Source: Janthinobacterium sp. J1-1 (GTDB lineage: Bacteria > Pseudomonadota > Gammaproteobacteria > Burkholderiales > Burkholderiaceae_D). Taken from it: 64,000 bases of DNA. Positions 16,590 through 26,274 of this stretch are shown piece after piece (position 1 is the first letter of the stretch; each line of letters opens with the position of its first letter). The notes beneath the pieces are model-generated. The model ran no database searches, was not told the DNA's origin, and worked only from the letters and a program-made list of their open reading frames with translations. The position numbers and the translations under genes are program-made. Location of the stretch: positions 372,001 to 436,000 of the forward strand of contig NZ_CP132339.1 in NCBI RefSeq assembly GCF_030944405.1. The letters run 5' to 3'.

Positions 16590-17357
16590 ATGCTGCATGC
16601 AACTTATCCCAGCCTGGCAGGAAAAAACGTCATCATTACCGGTGGCGGCACCGGCATCGGCGTGGCGATTGTCGAAGCGTTTGCGCGCCAGGGCGCCCGG
16701 GTCACCTTTCTCGATATCGCCACGGAACCGTCGCGCGAACTGGAAGCCAAACTGTCCTCTTTGGCGCAGCCGCCCGTGTTCCGCCATTGCGACCTGACCG
16801 ACCTGGCCGGCCTGGCCACCACCTTTGCCGATATCGAAGCCTCGGTCGGCGCCACCGATATCCTGATCAACAACGCCGCCAACGACGACCGCCACCAGAT
16901 CGAAAACGTCACGCCCGCCTACTGGGACGAGCGCATCGCCGTCAATCTGCGCCACCAGTATTTCTGCGCCCAGGCCGTGGCGCCGGCCATGCGCGCCCGC
17001 AAGAGCGGCGTGATCCTGAACCTGGGCTCCATTTCCTGGCACCTGGCGCAGGCCAACCTGTCGATCTACATGACGGCCAAGGCCGGCATCGAAGGCCTGA
17101 CACGGGGCCTGGCGCGCGACCTGGGCGTCGACGGCATCCGCGTCAATTGCATCATCCCCGGCGCCGTGCGTACGCCGCGCCAGGAACGCCTGTGGCATAC
17201 GCCGGAAGCGGAAGCCGTGATCCTGCAGGGCCAGTGCCTGCAGCTGCGCGTGGAACCGGAAGACGTGGCGGCGCTGGCGCTGTTCCTGGCGTCGGACAAC
17301 GCCGCCAAGTGCGCCGGGCGTGAATACTATGTCGACGCGGGCTGGTACGGCGCATGA
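16590..17357 (+). CDS. xylB: D-xylose 1-dehydrogenase (SDR, XylB)
   Basis: 255 residues. It oxidises D-xylose to xylonolactone with NAD+, the first Weimberg step. SDR features: TGGGTGIG (17-24), NNAANDDRH (94-102), Ser147, Tyr160 and Lys164. The NDDRH motif, YWDERIAVNLRHQYFCAQAV, GSISWHL and the ending EYYVDAGW match Caulobacter XylB rather than generic SDRs. It starts 36 bases after xylX behind ACGAGAGA and overlaps the xylD start by 4 bases (ATGA). Confidence 0.92.
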   Translation: MLHATYPSLAGKNVIITGGGTGIGVAIVEAFARQGARVTFLDIATEPSRELEAKLSSLAQPPVFRHCDLTDLAGLATTFADIEASVGATDILINNAANDDRHQIENVTPAYWDERIAVNLRHQYFCAQAVAPAMRARKSGVILNLGSISWHLAQANLSIYMTAKAGIEGLTRGLARDLGVDGIRVNCIIPGAVRTPRQERLWHTPEAEAVILQGQCLQLRVEPEDVAALALFLASDNAAKCAGREYYVDAGWYGA

Positions 17358-19150
17358 GCGACTTGAACATTCCACCATCGACTGCGCCGCGCCGTTTCCG
17401 CTCGCAGGACTGGTTCGACAATCCCGACCATATCGACATGACGGCGCTGTATCTCGAGCGCTTCATGAACTACGGGATTACCGCCGAAGAACTGCGCTCG
17501 GGCCGGCCGATTATCGGCATCGCCCAGAGCGGCAGCGACATCAGCCCGTGCAACCGCATCCACCTGGACCTGGCCAAGCGGGTGCGCGACGGCATCCGCG
17601 ACGCGGGCGGCATTCCGATGGAATTCCCGCTGCACCCGATCTTTGAAAACTGCCGCAGGCCTACCGCCGCGCTGGACCGCAACCTGGCCTACCTGGGCCT
17701 GGTGGAGATTTTGCACGGCTATCCGATCGACGCCGTGGTGCTGACCACCGGCTGCGACAAGACCACGCCGGCCCAGCTGATGGCCGCCGCCACGGTCGAC
17801 ATTCCCGCCATCGTGCTGTCGGGTGGCCCGATGCTGGACGGCTGGATGGACGGCGAACTGGTGGGCTCGGGCGCGGCCATCTGGAAGGGCCGCCGCCAGC
17901 TGTCCGCCGGCCTGATCGACAACGACAAATTCCTGCAGATCGCGGCCGCCTCGGCGCCGTCGGCCGGCCACTGCAACACCATGGGCACGGCGTCGACCAT
18001 GAACGCGCTGGCCGAAGCGCTGGGCATGTCGCTGACGGGCTGCTCGGCGATCCCCGCGCCGTACCGCGAACGGGGCCAGATCGCCTATGAAACGGGGCGC
18101 CGCATAGTCGCCCTGGCCCATGATGACGTGCGCCCCTCGGCCATCCTCACGCGTGAAGCCTTCCTGGACGCCATTATCGTCAACGCGGCCATCGGCGGCT
18201 CGACCAACGCCCAGCCGCATTTGATGGCGATGGCGCGCCACGCCGGCGTCGAGCTCCATTCGAGCGACTGGATGGCGCACGGCTACGACGTGCCGCTGCT
18301 CTTGAACATGCAGCCAGCCGGGAAATACCTGGGCGAGCGCTTCCACCGCGCCGGCGGCGTGCCGGCCATCATGTGGGAATTGCAGCAGGCTGGCCTGCTG
18401 CACGCGAACCGCCTGACGGTGACCGGCAAGACCATGGCGGAAAACCTGGCGGGACAGGAAAGCGGCGACCGCGAAATGATCCGCCCGTTTGCCGAGCCGC
18501 TCAAGGAAAAAGCGGGCTTTTTGGCCTTGAAAGGCAATCTGTTCGATTTCGCCATCATGAAGACCAGCGTGATTTCGCCCGCCTTCCGCGAGCGCTATCT
18601 GTCGCGCCCCGGCTGCGAAGGCATTTTTGAGGCGCGCGCCATCGTGTTCGACGGCTCCGCCGATTATCACGCCCGCATCAACGATCCGGCCCTCGCGATT
18701 GACGACAGCTGCATGCTGGTGATGCGCGGTGCGGGCCCGGTCGGCTGGCCCGGTTCGGCCGAAGTGGTCAATATGCAGCCGCCCGACGCCTTGCTCAAGG
18801 CCGGCATATTGAACCTGCCGACCCTGGGCGACGGCCGCCAGTCTGGTACCTCGGACAGCCCGTCGATCCTGAACGCGTCGCCGGAAAGCGCGGTTGGCGG
18901 CGGCCTGGCCTTGCTGCGCACGGGAGATTTGATCCGTGTCAACTTGCAGGAGGGCCGCTGCGACATGCTGGTCGACGAGGCCGAGCTGGCGCGCCGCGCA
19001 CAGGAACTGCCGCCACCGATCAACGAGAGTTCCACCCCATGGCAGGAAATCTACCGCGCCAGCGTAGGCCAGCTGGAAACGGGCGCCTGCATGGAGCTGG
19101 CGCTGAAATACCGCGCCGTGGGCCAGACCCTGCCACGGCATAACCATTAG
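17354..19150 (+). CDS. xylD: D-xylonate dehydratase (IlvD/Edd family, XylD)
   Basis: 598 residues. It converts D-xylonate to 2-keto-3-deoxyxylonate. The three Fe-S cysteines of the IlvD/Edd family are Cys66 (DISPCNRIH), Cys134 (TTGCDKTTP) and Cys207 (SAGHCNTMGTAS). Long stretches match Caulobacter XylD by eye, including FRSQDWFDNPDHIDMTALYL and the exact C-terminal ending LPRHNH. It overlaps xylB by ATGA. A REP-like repeat follows it. Confidence 0.95.
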   Translation: MSDLNIPPSTAPRRFRSQDWFDNPDHIDMTALYLERFMNYGITAEELRSGRPIIGIAQSGSDISPCNRIHLDLAKRVRDGIRDAGGIPMEFPLHPIFENCRRPTAALDRNLAYLGLVEILHGYPIDAVVLTTGCDKTTPAQLMAAATVDIPAIVLSGGPMLDGWMDGELVGSGAAIWKGRRQLSAGLIDNDKFLQIAAASAPSAGHCNTMGTASTMNALAEALGMSLTGCSAIPAPYRERGQIAYETGRRIVALAHDDVRPSAILTREAFLDAIIVNAAIGGSTNAQPHLMAMARHAGVELHSSDWMAHGYDVPLLLNMQPAGKYLGERFHRAGGVPAIMWELQQAGLLHANRLTVTGKTMAENLAGQESGDREMIRPFAEPLKEKAGFLALKGNLFDFAIMKTSVISPAFRERYLSRPGCEGIFEARAIVFDGSADYHARINDPALAIDDSCMLVMRGAGPVGWPGSAEVVNMQPPDALLKAGILNLPTLGDGRQSGTSDSPSILNASPESAVGGGLALLRTGDLIRVNLQEGRCDMLVDEAELARRAQELPPPINESSTPWQEIYRASVGQLETGACMELALKYRAVGQTLPRHNH

Positions 19151-19166
19151 CAGCACATAGGTCGGG

Positions 19167-19201
19167 GTAGGTCGGGTTAGCGCTCCGCGCGTAACCCGAC
19201 A
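19167..19201. repeat. REP-like palindromic repeat (family A)
   Basis: A single unit GTAGGTCGGGTTAGCG...CGTAACCCGACA between xylD and xylF. A partial fragment (AGGTCGGG) lies just before it. Confidence 0.85.
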
Positions 19202-19293
19202 CCACCACCACAACGATCAACACCAGCAACAACTTTTTCAGCACCACCCGTAGTTCAAAACGTAGTTAATAAAATCCAACTAGGAGACACACA

Positions 19294-20295
19294 ATGAACA
19301 AGATCATCAGCGCCGCCATCATGACCGCCATGCTGGCAATGACCAGCGGCGCCGCCCTGGCCGACGCAAAAAATCCGAAAATCGGCTTTTCCATCGACGA
19401 CCTGCGCGTGGAACGCTGGACGCGCGACCGCGACTTCTTTATCGCCGCCGCCGAAAAGCAGGGCGCCAAGGTCTTCGTGCAATCGGCCGACGCCAGCGAG
19501 CAGCGCCAGATTTCGCAGATCGAAAACCTGATCTCGCGCGGCGTCGACGTGCTGGTGATCGTGCCCTTCAATGCGACGGTGCTCAACAACACCGTCAAGG
19601 AAGCGAAAAAGGCCGGCATCAAGGTGCTGTCGTATGACCGCCTGATCCTGGGCGCAGATATCGATGCCTACATCTCGTTCGACAATGAAAAAGTCGGCGA
19701 AATGCAGGCCGAAGGCGTGACCAAGCTGCAACCGAAAGGCAATTACTACCTGCTGGGCGGCGCGCCGACCGACAACAACGCCAAGATGCTGCGCGAAGGC
19801 CAGATGAAAGTGTTGAAACCGTTTATCGACAAGGGCGACATCAAGATCGTCGGCCAGCAATGGGTCAAGGACTGGAGCGCCACCGAAGCGCTGTCCATCG
19901 TGGAAAACGCGCTGACGGCCAACAACAACAAGATCGACGCCATCGTCGCCTCGAACGACGGCACGGCCGGCGGCGCGATCCAGGCGCTGGCCGCGCAAAA
20001 ACTGGCCGGCAAGGTGCCGGTCTCGGGCCAGGATGCCGACCTGGCCGCCGTCAAGCGCGTGATCGCCGGCACCCAGGCGATGACCGTCTACAAGCCGCTG
20101 AAAACCATCGCCTCGGAAGCTGCCAAACTGGCCGTGCAACTGGCGCGCAACGAAAAGCCGGCCTACAACTCCAGCTATGACAACGGCCTGAAAAAAGTCA
20201 GCACCGTGCTGCTGAAACCGACGCCGCTGACCAAGGCGAATGTGAATATTCTGGTTGACGATGGCTTCTACACCAAGGCGCAATTGGGCAATTGA
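19294..20295 (+). CDS. xylF: D-xylose-binding periplasmic protein XylF
   Basis: 333 residues with a signal peptide cut after AALA (about residue 23). It resembles E. coli XylF by eye: FSIDDLRVERWTRDRD, KVFVQSADASE, NLISRGVDVLVIVPFN, LSYDRLILGADIDAYISFDN, GGAPTDNNAKM, NALTANNNKIDAIVASNDGT, SGQDADLAAVKR and GTQAMTVYKP. It supplies xylose to XylGH. An AGGAGA ribosome binding site precedes the ATG. A structured repeat separates it from xylG, probably limiting read-through. Confidence 0.95.
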   Translation: MNKIISAAIMTAMLAMTSGAALADAKNPKIGFSIDDLRVERWTRDRDFFIAAAEKQGAKVFVQSADASEQRQISQIENLISRGVDVLVIVPFNATVLNNTVKEAKKAGIKVLSYDRLILGADIDAYISFDNEKVGEMQAEGVTKLQPKGNYYLLGGAPTDNNAKMLREGQMKVLKPFIDKGDIKIVGQQWVKDWSATEALSIVENALTANNNKIDAIVASNDGTAGGAIQALAAQKLAGKVPVSGQDADLAAVKRVIAGTQAMTVYKPLKTIASEAAKLAVQLARNEKPAYNSSYDNGLKKVSTVLLKPTPLTKANVNILVDDGFYTKAQLGN

Positions 20296-20323
20296 TAACA
20301 TTGCCTTAGTCGCAGCGTAAATC

Positions 20324-20391
20324 AGGGGTCAGACCCGCCGGGGGAATGCGCTCCAATGGAGCGCATTCCGATCCCCCCAGGGACTGACCCC
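20324..20391. repeat. Palindromic GGGGTCAG element in the xylF-xylG gap
   Basis: Outer arms GGGGTCAG (20325-20332) and CTGACCCC (20384-20391) enclose a perfect 13-bp inner inverted repeat, GGAATGCGCTCCA (20343-20355) / TGGAGCGCATTCC (20357-20369). It looks like a mobile REP/MITE-type unit rather than a simple terminator, since it has no T-run. On RNA it would fold into one long cruciform-like hairpin. Confidence 0.8.
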
Positions 20392-20426
20392 AGCTCTTGC
20401 TTCTTGGTAAATGAATGTGAGATCAG

Positions 20427-21998
20427 ATGTCTGAATATCTGCTTGAAATGAAAGGCATCGTCAAACAGTTTGGCGGTGTCCGCGCGCTCGATGGCATCGA
20501 CCTGCAGGTGCGGGCCGGCGAGTGCATAGGCCTGTGCGGCGAGAATGGCGCCGGCAAGTCGACCCTGATGAAGGTCTTGTCGGGCGTGTACCCGCACGGT
20601 ACCTGGGATGGCGAGATCCTGTGGGATGGCCAGCCCCTGCGTGCCGAATCGATCCGCGATACCGAGGCGGCCGGCATCATCATCATCCACCAGGAACTGA
20701 TGCTGGTGCCGCAGCTGTCGGTGGCGGAAAACATCTTCATGGGCCGCGAGCTGACGCTGGCGGGCGGGCGCATGAACTATGGCGCCATGTACAAGCGCGC
20801 CGACGAACTGCTGCGCGAACTGAAGATCCCCGAACTGAACGTGGCGCTGCCGGTGATGAATTACGGCGGCGGCCACCAGCAGCTCGTCGAAATCGCCAAG
20901 GCGCTCAACAAGAATGCGCGCCTCCTGATCCTCGACGAGCCGTCGTCGTCGCTGACGGCGTCCGAAATCGCGGTGCTGCTCGACATCATCCGCGCACTGA
21001 AGGCCAAGGGCGTCACCTGCATCTATATCTCGCACAAGCTCGATGAAGTGGCGGCCATCTGCGACACCATCGTCGTGATCCGCGACGGCAAGCATATCGC
21101 CACCACGCCGATGGCGCAGATGAACGTCGAACGCATCATCGCGCAGATGGTGGGCCGCGAAATGAACCAGTTGTACCCGCACCGCAGCAAGAAAGACGCG
21201 ATCGGCGAGGTGCTGTTCGAGGCGCGCCACGTCACCTGCATCGACGCCGACAATCCGCAGAGAAAACGCGTCGACGATGTGTCGTTCAGCCTGCGCAAGG
21301 GAGAGATTCTCGGCATCGCCGGGCTGGTGGGGGCAGGGCGCACGGAACTCGTTTCCGCCCTGTTCGGCGCCTACCAGGGGCCGTGCGAGGCCGAAGTCTG
21401 GCTCGATGGCCGCCAGATCGACACGACATCGCCGCAAAAGGCGATCGCCATGGGCCTGGCGATGGTGCCGGAAGACCGCAAGCACCACGGCATCGTGCCC
21501 GACCTCGACGTCGGCCAGAACATCACCTTGTCGGTGCTGGGCCAGTTCGCGCGCGCCACGCGCATCGACGGCGACGCCGAACTGACGGCGGTGCGTGGCG
21601 AGATCGCCCAGCTGGAACTGAAGACGGCCAGCCCGTCTCTGCCGATCACCAGTCTGTCGGGCGGCAACCAGCAGAAGGCCGTGCTGGCCAAGATGCTGCT
21701 GACGCGCCCGAGGGTACTGATCCTGGACGAGCCGACGCGCGGTGTCGACGTGGGCGCCAAATATGAAATCTACAAGCTGATGCTGGCGCTGGCCGATGAA
21801 GGCGTGGCCATCATCATGGTCTCGTCCGAACTGGCCGAAGTGCTGGGCGTGTCGGACCGCGTGCTGGTGATGGGCGAAGGCCGCTTGCGCGGCGACTTTA
21901 TCAACGATGGCCTGAGCCAGGAAACCGTGCTGGCGGCGGCGCTCGACCAGCGCCCGGCGCCAGGCACCCATACTGCAAACAAGGAACCTGCCGCATGA
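20427..21998 (+). CDS. xylG: D-xylose ABC transporter ATPase XylG
   Basis: 523 residues, two ABC ATPase domains. Walker [10 protein letters not shown] (38-46), Walker [11 protein letters not shown], a second half with [17 protein letters not shown] and [20 protein letters not shown]. Local identity to E. coli XylG is high ([41 protein letters not shown]). It overlaps the start of xylH by 4 bases (ATGA). Confidence 0.94.
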   Translation: MSEYLLEMKGIVKQFGGVRALDGIDLQVRAGECIGLCGENGAGKSTLMKVLSGVYPHGTWDGEILWDGQPLRAESIRDTEAAGIIIIHQELMLVPQLSVAENIFMGRELTLAGGRMNYGAMYKRADELLRELKIPELNVALPVMNYGGGHQQLVEIAKALNKNARLLILDEPSSSLTASEIAVLLDIIRALKAKGVTCIYISHKLDEVAAICDTIVVIRDGKHIATTPMAQMNVERIIAQMVGREMNQLYPHRSKKDAIGEVLFEARHVTCIDADNPQRKRVDDVSFSLRKGEILGIAGLVGAGRTELVSALFGAYQGPCEAEVWLDGRQIDTTSPQKAIAMGLAMVPEDRKHHGIVPDLDVGQNITLSVLGQFARATRIDGDAELTAVRGEIAQLELKTASPSLPITSLSGGNQQKAVLAKMLLTRPRVLILDEPTRGVDVGAKYEIYKLMLALADEGVAIIMVSSELAEVLGVSDRVLVMGEGRLRGDFINDGLSQETVLAAALDQRPAPGTHTANKEPAA

Positions 21999-23137
21999 AT
22001 ACGCATAGCGTGAAACAGCTTTTCACCCAATACAAGATGCTGGCCCTGCTGATCGCGGTGGCCCTGATCTGGGCCTTTTTTTCGTGGAAGACCGAAGGCA
22101 GCTTCGTCACGCCGCGCAACCTGTCCAATCTGCTGCGCCAGATGTCGGTCACCGGCATCCTGGCCTGCGGCATGGTGCTGGTGATTATCGCCGGCGAGAT
22201 CGACCTGTCGATCGGCTCATTATTGGGCCTGCTGGGCGGCATTGCCGCCGTGCTCGACGTGACGCAGCACTGGCCGCTGGCGCTGAATCTGATGGCGGTG
22301 CTGGGCTGCGGCCTGGTGATCGGCCTGTTGAACGGCTACCTGACGGCGTACCGTGGCATCCCGTCGTTTATCGTCGGCCTGGGCGGCATGCTGGCGTATC
22401 GCGGCATTTTGCTGGGCATCACCGGCGGCATCACCGTCGCGCCCGTCTCCGAGCCGATGGTCTACCTGGGCCAGGGCTATCTGCCGGCCACGCCCGGCAT
22501 GATCCTGGGCGTGTTCCTGTTCGTGCTGGCGGCATTCCTGACCTGGCGCGGCCGCGCCAGCCGCGCCCAGCATGGCCTGCCGCAAACGGCGGTCTGGGTC
22601 GACACCCTGCGCGTGGCGGTGATCGGCGCCGTGCTGTACGCATTTGTGCGCACCCTGAACGGCTATGAAGGCATCCCGCTGCCGGTGCTGTTGCTGCTGG
22701 CGCTGCTGGGTCTGTTCAGCTATATCACCAGCCAGACCGTGTTCGGCCGCCGCATCTACGCGGTGGGCAGCAATATGGAAGCGACGCGCCTGTCGGGCAT
22801 CAACGTGAAAGCCGTCAAGCTGTGGATCTTCGGCATCATGGGCCTGATGTGCGCGCTGGCAGGCCTGATCAACACGGGCCGCCTGGCGGCAGGCTCGCCG
22901 TCGGCCGGCACCTTCAGCGAACTCGATGCCATCGCCGCCTGCTTTATCGGCGGCACCTCGATGCGCGGCGGCTCGGGCACCGTCTACGGCGCCCTGATCG
23001 GCGCGCTGGTGATGGCCAGTCTCGATAACGGCATGTCGATGCTGGACGTGGACACGTATTGGCAGATGATCGTGAAAGGCAGTATTCTCACCCTCGCAGT
23101 CTGGGTCGATGTCAGTACCCGGGCGGGACGCCGGTAA
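21995..23137 (+). CDS. xylH: D-xylose ABC transporter permease XylH
   Basis: 380 residues with about ten membrane segments, BPD_transp_2 family. Motifs: [75 protein letters not shown] and [20 protein letters not shown]. It forms the membrane channel with XylG and XylF and is coupled to xylG by ATGA. xylR follows 67 bases downstream. Confidence 0.94.
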   Translation: MNTHSVKQLFTQYKMLALLIAVALIWAFFSWKTEGSFVTPRNLSNLLRQMSVTGILACGMVLVIIAGEIDLSIGSLLGLLGGIAAVLDVTQHWPLALNLMAVLGCGLVIGLLNGYLTAYRGIPSFIVGLGGMLAYRGILLGITGGITVAPVSEPMVYLGQGYLPATPGMILGVFLFVLAAFLTWRGRASRAQHGLPQTAVWVDTLRVAVIGAVLYAFVRTLNGYEGIPLPVLLLLALLGLFSYITSQTVFGRRIYAVGSNMEATRLSGINVKAVKLWIFGIMGLMCALAGLINTGRLAAGSPSAGTFSELDAIAACFIGGTSMRGGSGTVYGALIGALVMASLDNGMSMLDVDTYWQMIVKGSILTLAVWVDVSTRAGRR

Positions 23138-23204
23138 CACCGACGCGTGACCTGTGGCCAGGGGCGAAGATACGTCCCGGCCGCGCCCATGGAGGAGACA
23201 AAGA

Positions 23205-24398
23205 ATGAAGATGCCGACCGCGCACCGGATCGCGCTGCTTTTCAATGGCAACAAGATTTATGACCGCGACATTATCGCCGGCATCGCGGCGTATCTGAAC
23301 ACCACCCGCGTGTCGTGGGATCTGTTCCTGGAAGAAGACTTCCGCTGCCGCCTGCCTGGCATCGAGCGCTGGCAGGGCGACGGCATCATCGCCGACTTCG
23401 ACGACCCGGCCGTCTGCGCGGCGCTGGCCAACAGCCATCTGCCGGTGGTGGCCGTGGGCGGCTCCTACGCGCAGGACGACGGCTACCCGGCCGGCATTCC
23501 CTATGTCGCCACCGACAATTTCAAGATCGTCAAGCTGGCCTACGACCACCTGGTCGAAGCGGGCCTCACGCGCTTTGCCTGTTTCAGCCTGCCCGAGGCG
23601 GACGTCAACCGCTGGGCGCAGGAGCGCGAAACGGCGTTTTGTGCGCTGATGGAGCGCGACCACATGCGCGCCGACGTGTACCGTGGCGTGGCCACCAGCG
23701 CGCCGTCGTGGGACGAGGCGGTCGAGCAGCAGATCGCCTGGCTCAACAGCCTGGAAAAACCGGTTGGCATTATCGCCGTCAGCGATGCGCGCGCGCGCCA
23801 GCTGCTGCAGGCCTGCATGCATGCGGGGATCGCCGTGCCCGAACAGGTGGCGCTGATCGGCATCGACAACGACCCGCTGGCGCGCATGCTCACGCGTATT
23901 CCCTTGAGTTCCGTGATCCAGGGCGCCGAGGAGATGGGCCGCACGGCCGCGCACCTGCTGCACCAGATGTTGAATGGCGCGCGCCTGGCCGGCACGCGCA
24001 TCCTGGTGCCGCCGGCCGGCCTCAATGTGCTGGCCTCGACGCGCCACCAGCCGTTCCAGCATCCGCAGGTGATGCAGGCGCGCCATTTCATCCGCCAGTA
24101 CGCCTGCCAGGGTATCAAGACGGAACAGGTGGCCGACTATGTGGGCGTGTCGCGCTCGACCCTGGAAGCGCATTTCCGCCATGAGCTGGGGCGCAGCGTG
24201 CACGACGAGATCCTGCACTTCAAGCTCGATGCGGCCAAGACCCTGCTGACGCGCGAGCCGGGGCAAGTGGCCGACGTGGCCGTGCGCTGCGGTTTTACCA
24301 CGGTGCAGTACATGCACGCCGTCTTCAAGCGCGAACTGGGCTGCACGCCGCGCGAATTCCAGCTGCGCAGCCGGTCGCCACAGGCGGCCTCCCCATGA
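23205..24398 (+). CDS. xylR: Xylose operon regulator XylR (AraC family)
   Basis: 397 residues (E. coli XylR is 392). The N-terminal part (about 5-275) is a periplasmic-binding-protein-like sugar sensor (RIALLFNGNKIYDRDIIAGI, VGGSY, IGIDNDPLARMLT, IPLSSV). The C-terminal part (about 285-390) is the AraC DNA-binding domain (VADYVGVSRSTLEAHFRHEL, VAVRCGFTTVQYMHAVFKREL). It should activate the xylose genes when xylose binds. The ATG at 23205 follows GGAGGAGA; an in-frame extension upstream is unlikely. Confidence 0.93.
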   Translation: MKMPTAHRIALLFNGNKIYDRDIIAGIAAYLNTTRVSWDLFLEEDFRCRLPGIERWQGDGIIADFDDPAVCAALANSHLPVVAVGGSYAQDDGYPAGIPYVATDNFKIVKLAYDHLVEAGLTRFACFSLPEADVNRWAQERETAFCALMERDHMRADVYRGVATSAPSWDEAVEQQIAWLNSLEKPVGIIAVSDARARQLLQACMHAGIAVPEQVALIGIDNDPLARMLTRIPLSSVIQGAEEMGRTAAHLLHQMLNGARLAGTRILVPPAGLNVLASTRHQPFQHPQVMQARHFIRQYACQGIKTEQVADYVGVSRSTLEAHFRHELGRSVHDEILHFKLDAAKTLLTREPGQVADVAVRCGFTTVQYMHAVFKRELGCTPREFQLRSRSPQAASP

Positions 24399-25183
24399 CC
24401 ATGAGCGCCGCCGCCGGCAGCCATACCCTCTGCAACAGCCGCGGCATGCGGGTGCAGGTCAACCCGCACGACGCCAGCCTGCAGGCGTGGTGGGCGCCCG
24501 ACCGCTACGGCCGCATGGCCGATGTGCTCGAACATGCGATGGCGGCGCCCGCAGCCGGCACACCCGGCGCGCGCTGGCACTGCGACGCCGCCAGCGACGC
24601 CGGCCTGGAGCTGCGCCTGGCCCAGGACGGCCTGTGCGTGCGCCTGCGCTACCGGCTGGAAGACAATGGCGGCTTGCATATCGATTGCGAGGCAGTGGCG
24701 ATCGCGCCGGCCCGCATCGGCCTGGCCGCGCCCGCGTTCAACCTGCATGGCGGCGGCATGGTGTTCGATCATGTGCTGCGCCTGGCGGCCGATCATTACC
24801 TGCGGGCGGCCGCCGTGACCGAGGTGGCCGGCAGCGCGTTCGATTTTCGCCAGCCGGCGCCCCTGGGCGCGCGCCTGGCCTGGCCCGGCGCCCAGCCGGC
24901 CGGCACGATGGGCTTCGACCATGGCTTCTGCCTGGCCGGCGACGGCCTGCTGCGCGAAGCGGCGCGCGTGGCCGACCCGGCCTCGGGCCGCGAGCTGCGC
25001 TTCTTCACCACCCAGCCGCGGCTGCACCTGCAGTCGGACCAGCACCGCTTTTGCCTGGCCACCGAGATACTCGACGTCCCCTGTGGCGCAGCGGCACGGC
25101 ACACTTTCGTGTATCGTCTGGGAGTGCAGGATATCGATGCGTTTGACATATCAGAATCGGTATCGTTGTCGTTAAATAAGTGA
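24395..25183 (+). CDS. Short aldose 1-epimerase-like protein
   Basis: 262 residues, shorter than the usual ~340 of GalM. The galactose-mutarotase fold is suggested by PAFNLHGGGMVFDHVLRL (the region of the conserved FNL and substrate His) and by DHGFCLAGD and HRFCLATEIL near the end. It is coupled to xylR by an ATGA overlap. Interconversion of sugar anomers would help the dehydrogenases of this island, but catalytic His and Glu assignments are not certain by eye and activity may be lost. Confidence 0.72.
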   Translation: MTMSAAAGSHTLCNSRGMRVQVNPHDASLQAWWAPDRYGRMADVLEHAMAAPAAGTPGARWHCDAASDAGLELRLAQDGLCVRLRYRLEDNGGLHIDCEAVAIAPARIGLAAPAFNLHGGGMVFDHVLRLAADHYLRAAAVTEVAGSAFDFRQPAPLGARLAWPGAQPAGTMGFDHGFCLAGDGLLREAARVADPASGRELRFFTTQPRLHLQSDQHRFCLATEILDVPCGAAARHTFVYRLGVQDIDAFDISESVSLSLNK

Positions 25184-25260
25184 TTGGTCAGATATGCCGC
25201 GCGGTTCTACCATAGGGCAGTTTTTAGCCCCTCTTTTTACCGACGCTGCGAAACTTGCCC

Positions 25261-26274
25261 ATGAATATAATCACCATCGATGCCGGCACCACCAATACGC
25301 GTACCCTGTTATGGCGGGACGGCACCGTCATCGCCCAGGCGTCACAGGAAATCGGTGTGCGCAATACGGCCATCGATGGCCATAACGGCGCACTGAAGCA
25401 GGCGCTGCGCGACAGCATCGCCGCCGTGCAATCGCAGGCGGCGATCACCAGCGCCGAGGTGGGCCTGGTGCTGGCCTCGGGCATGATCACCTCGCCGATG
25501 GGCGTCAAGGAAATCCCGCATCTGCCGGCGCCGGCCGGCCTGGCGCAGCTGGCGCAGGGCATGCAGGCGGTCGAGCTGCCCGACGTGCTGGCCCAGCCCC
25601 TGTGGCTGGTGCCGGGCGTGCGCAACCAGCATGGCGCCATCGGCCTGCACAATGCCGAAGCGATGGACATGATGCGCGGCGAAGAGACGGAAGTGATTGG
25701 CCTCCTGGACCGCCTGCAGTTGCAGGATCCGGCCACCCTGATCATGCCCGGTTCGCATACCAAGCTGGTCAGCGTTGACGAGCGGGGACGCATCATGGGC
25801 TGCGCCACCACCATCGCCGGCGAACTGCTGCAGGCGATTACCCAACATACCCTGATACGCCAGTCGGTCGACGGCGACTTCGCCGAATCGCTGGTGCCGA
25901 AGATGCTGCTGGCCGGCGCCGCCGCCGCGCAGAAGACGGGCCTGGCGCGCGCCTGCTTCAGCGTGCGCACCCTGGGCCAGTTCGGCGCCGTCGAGCGCAA
26001 TGAACGCGCCAATTTCCTGATGGGCGCGGTGCTCAGCGGCGACTTGCTGGCGCTGCGCAACAGCAGCGCCATCCAGATGCGGCCCGAGACGACCCTGGTC
26101 ATCACGGGCAAGGCCATGCTGCGCCAGGCGCTGGCATTATTGATCGAAGAACACGGATTTTTTTACGGCAAGCGCATCGTCGTCGACGATGGACAGCAAG
26201 CCAATTTGGCGGGCCATGGAGCCCTTTTAATTGCCGCCGCGCGCGGCTTGATTTCACAGCAGGAGGCCGCGTGA
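25261..26274 (+). CDS. dgoK: 2-dehydro-3-deoxygalactonokinase (DgoK)
   Basis: 337 residues. It phosphorylates 2-keto-3-deoxygalactonate to its 6-phosphate in the De Ley-Doudoroff galactose pathway. Signatures: IITIDAGTTNTRTLLW (ATP-binding N-terminus), LASGMITSPMGVKEIPHL, PGVR and LIMPGSHTKLVSVD. I start at ATG 25261; a TTG two codons earlier is in frame but less likely. The stop overlaps the GTG of the dehydratase gene. Confidence 0.93.
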   Translation: MNIITIDAGTTNTRTLLWRDGTVIAQASQEIGVRNTAIDGHNGALKQALRDSIAAVQSQAAITSAEVGLVLASGMITSPMGVKEIPHLPAPAGLAQLAQGMQAVELPDVLAQPLWLVPGVRNQHGAIGLHNAEAMDMMRGEETEVIGLLDRLQLQDPATLIMPGSHTKLVSVDERGRIMGCATTIAGELLQAITQHTLIRQSVDGDFAESLVPKMLLAGAAAAQKTGLARACFSVRTLGQFGAVERNERANFLMGAVLSGDLLALRNSSAIQMRPETTLVITGKAMLRQALALLIEEHGFFYGKRIVVDDGQQANLAGHGALLIAAARGLISQQEAA

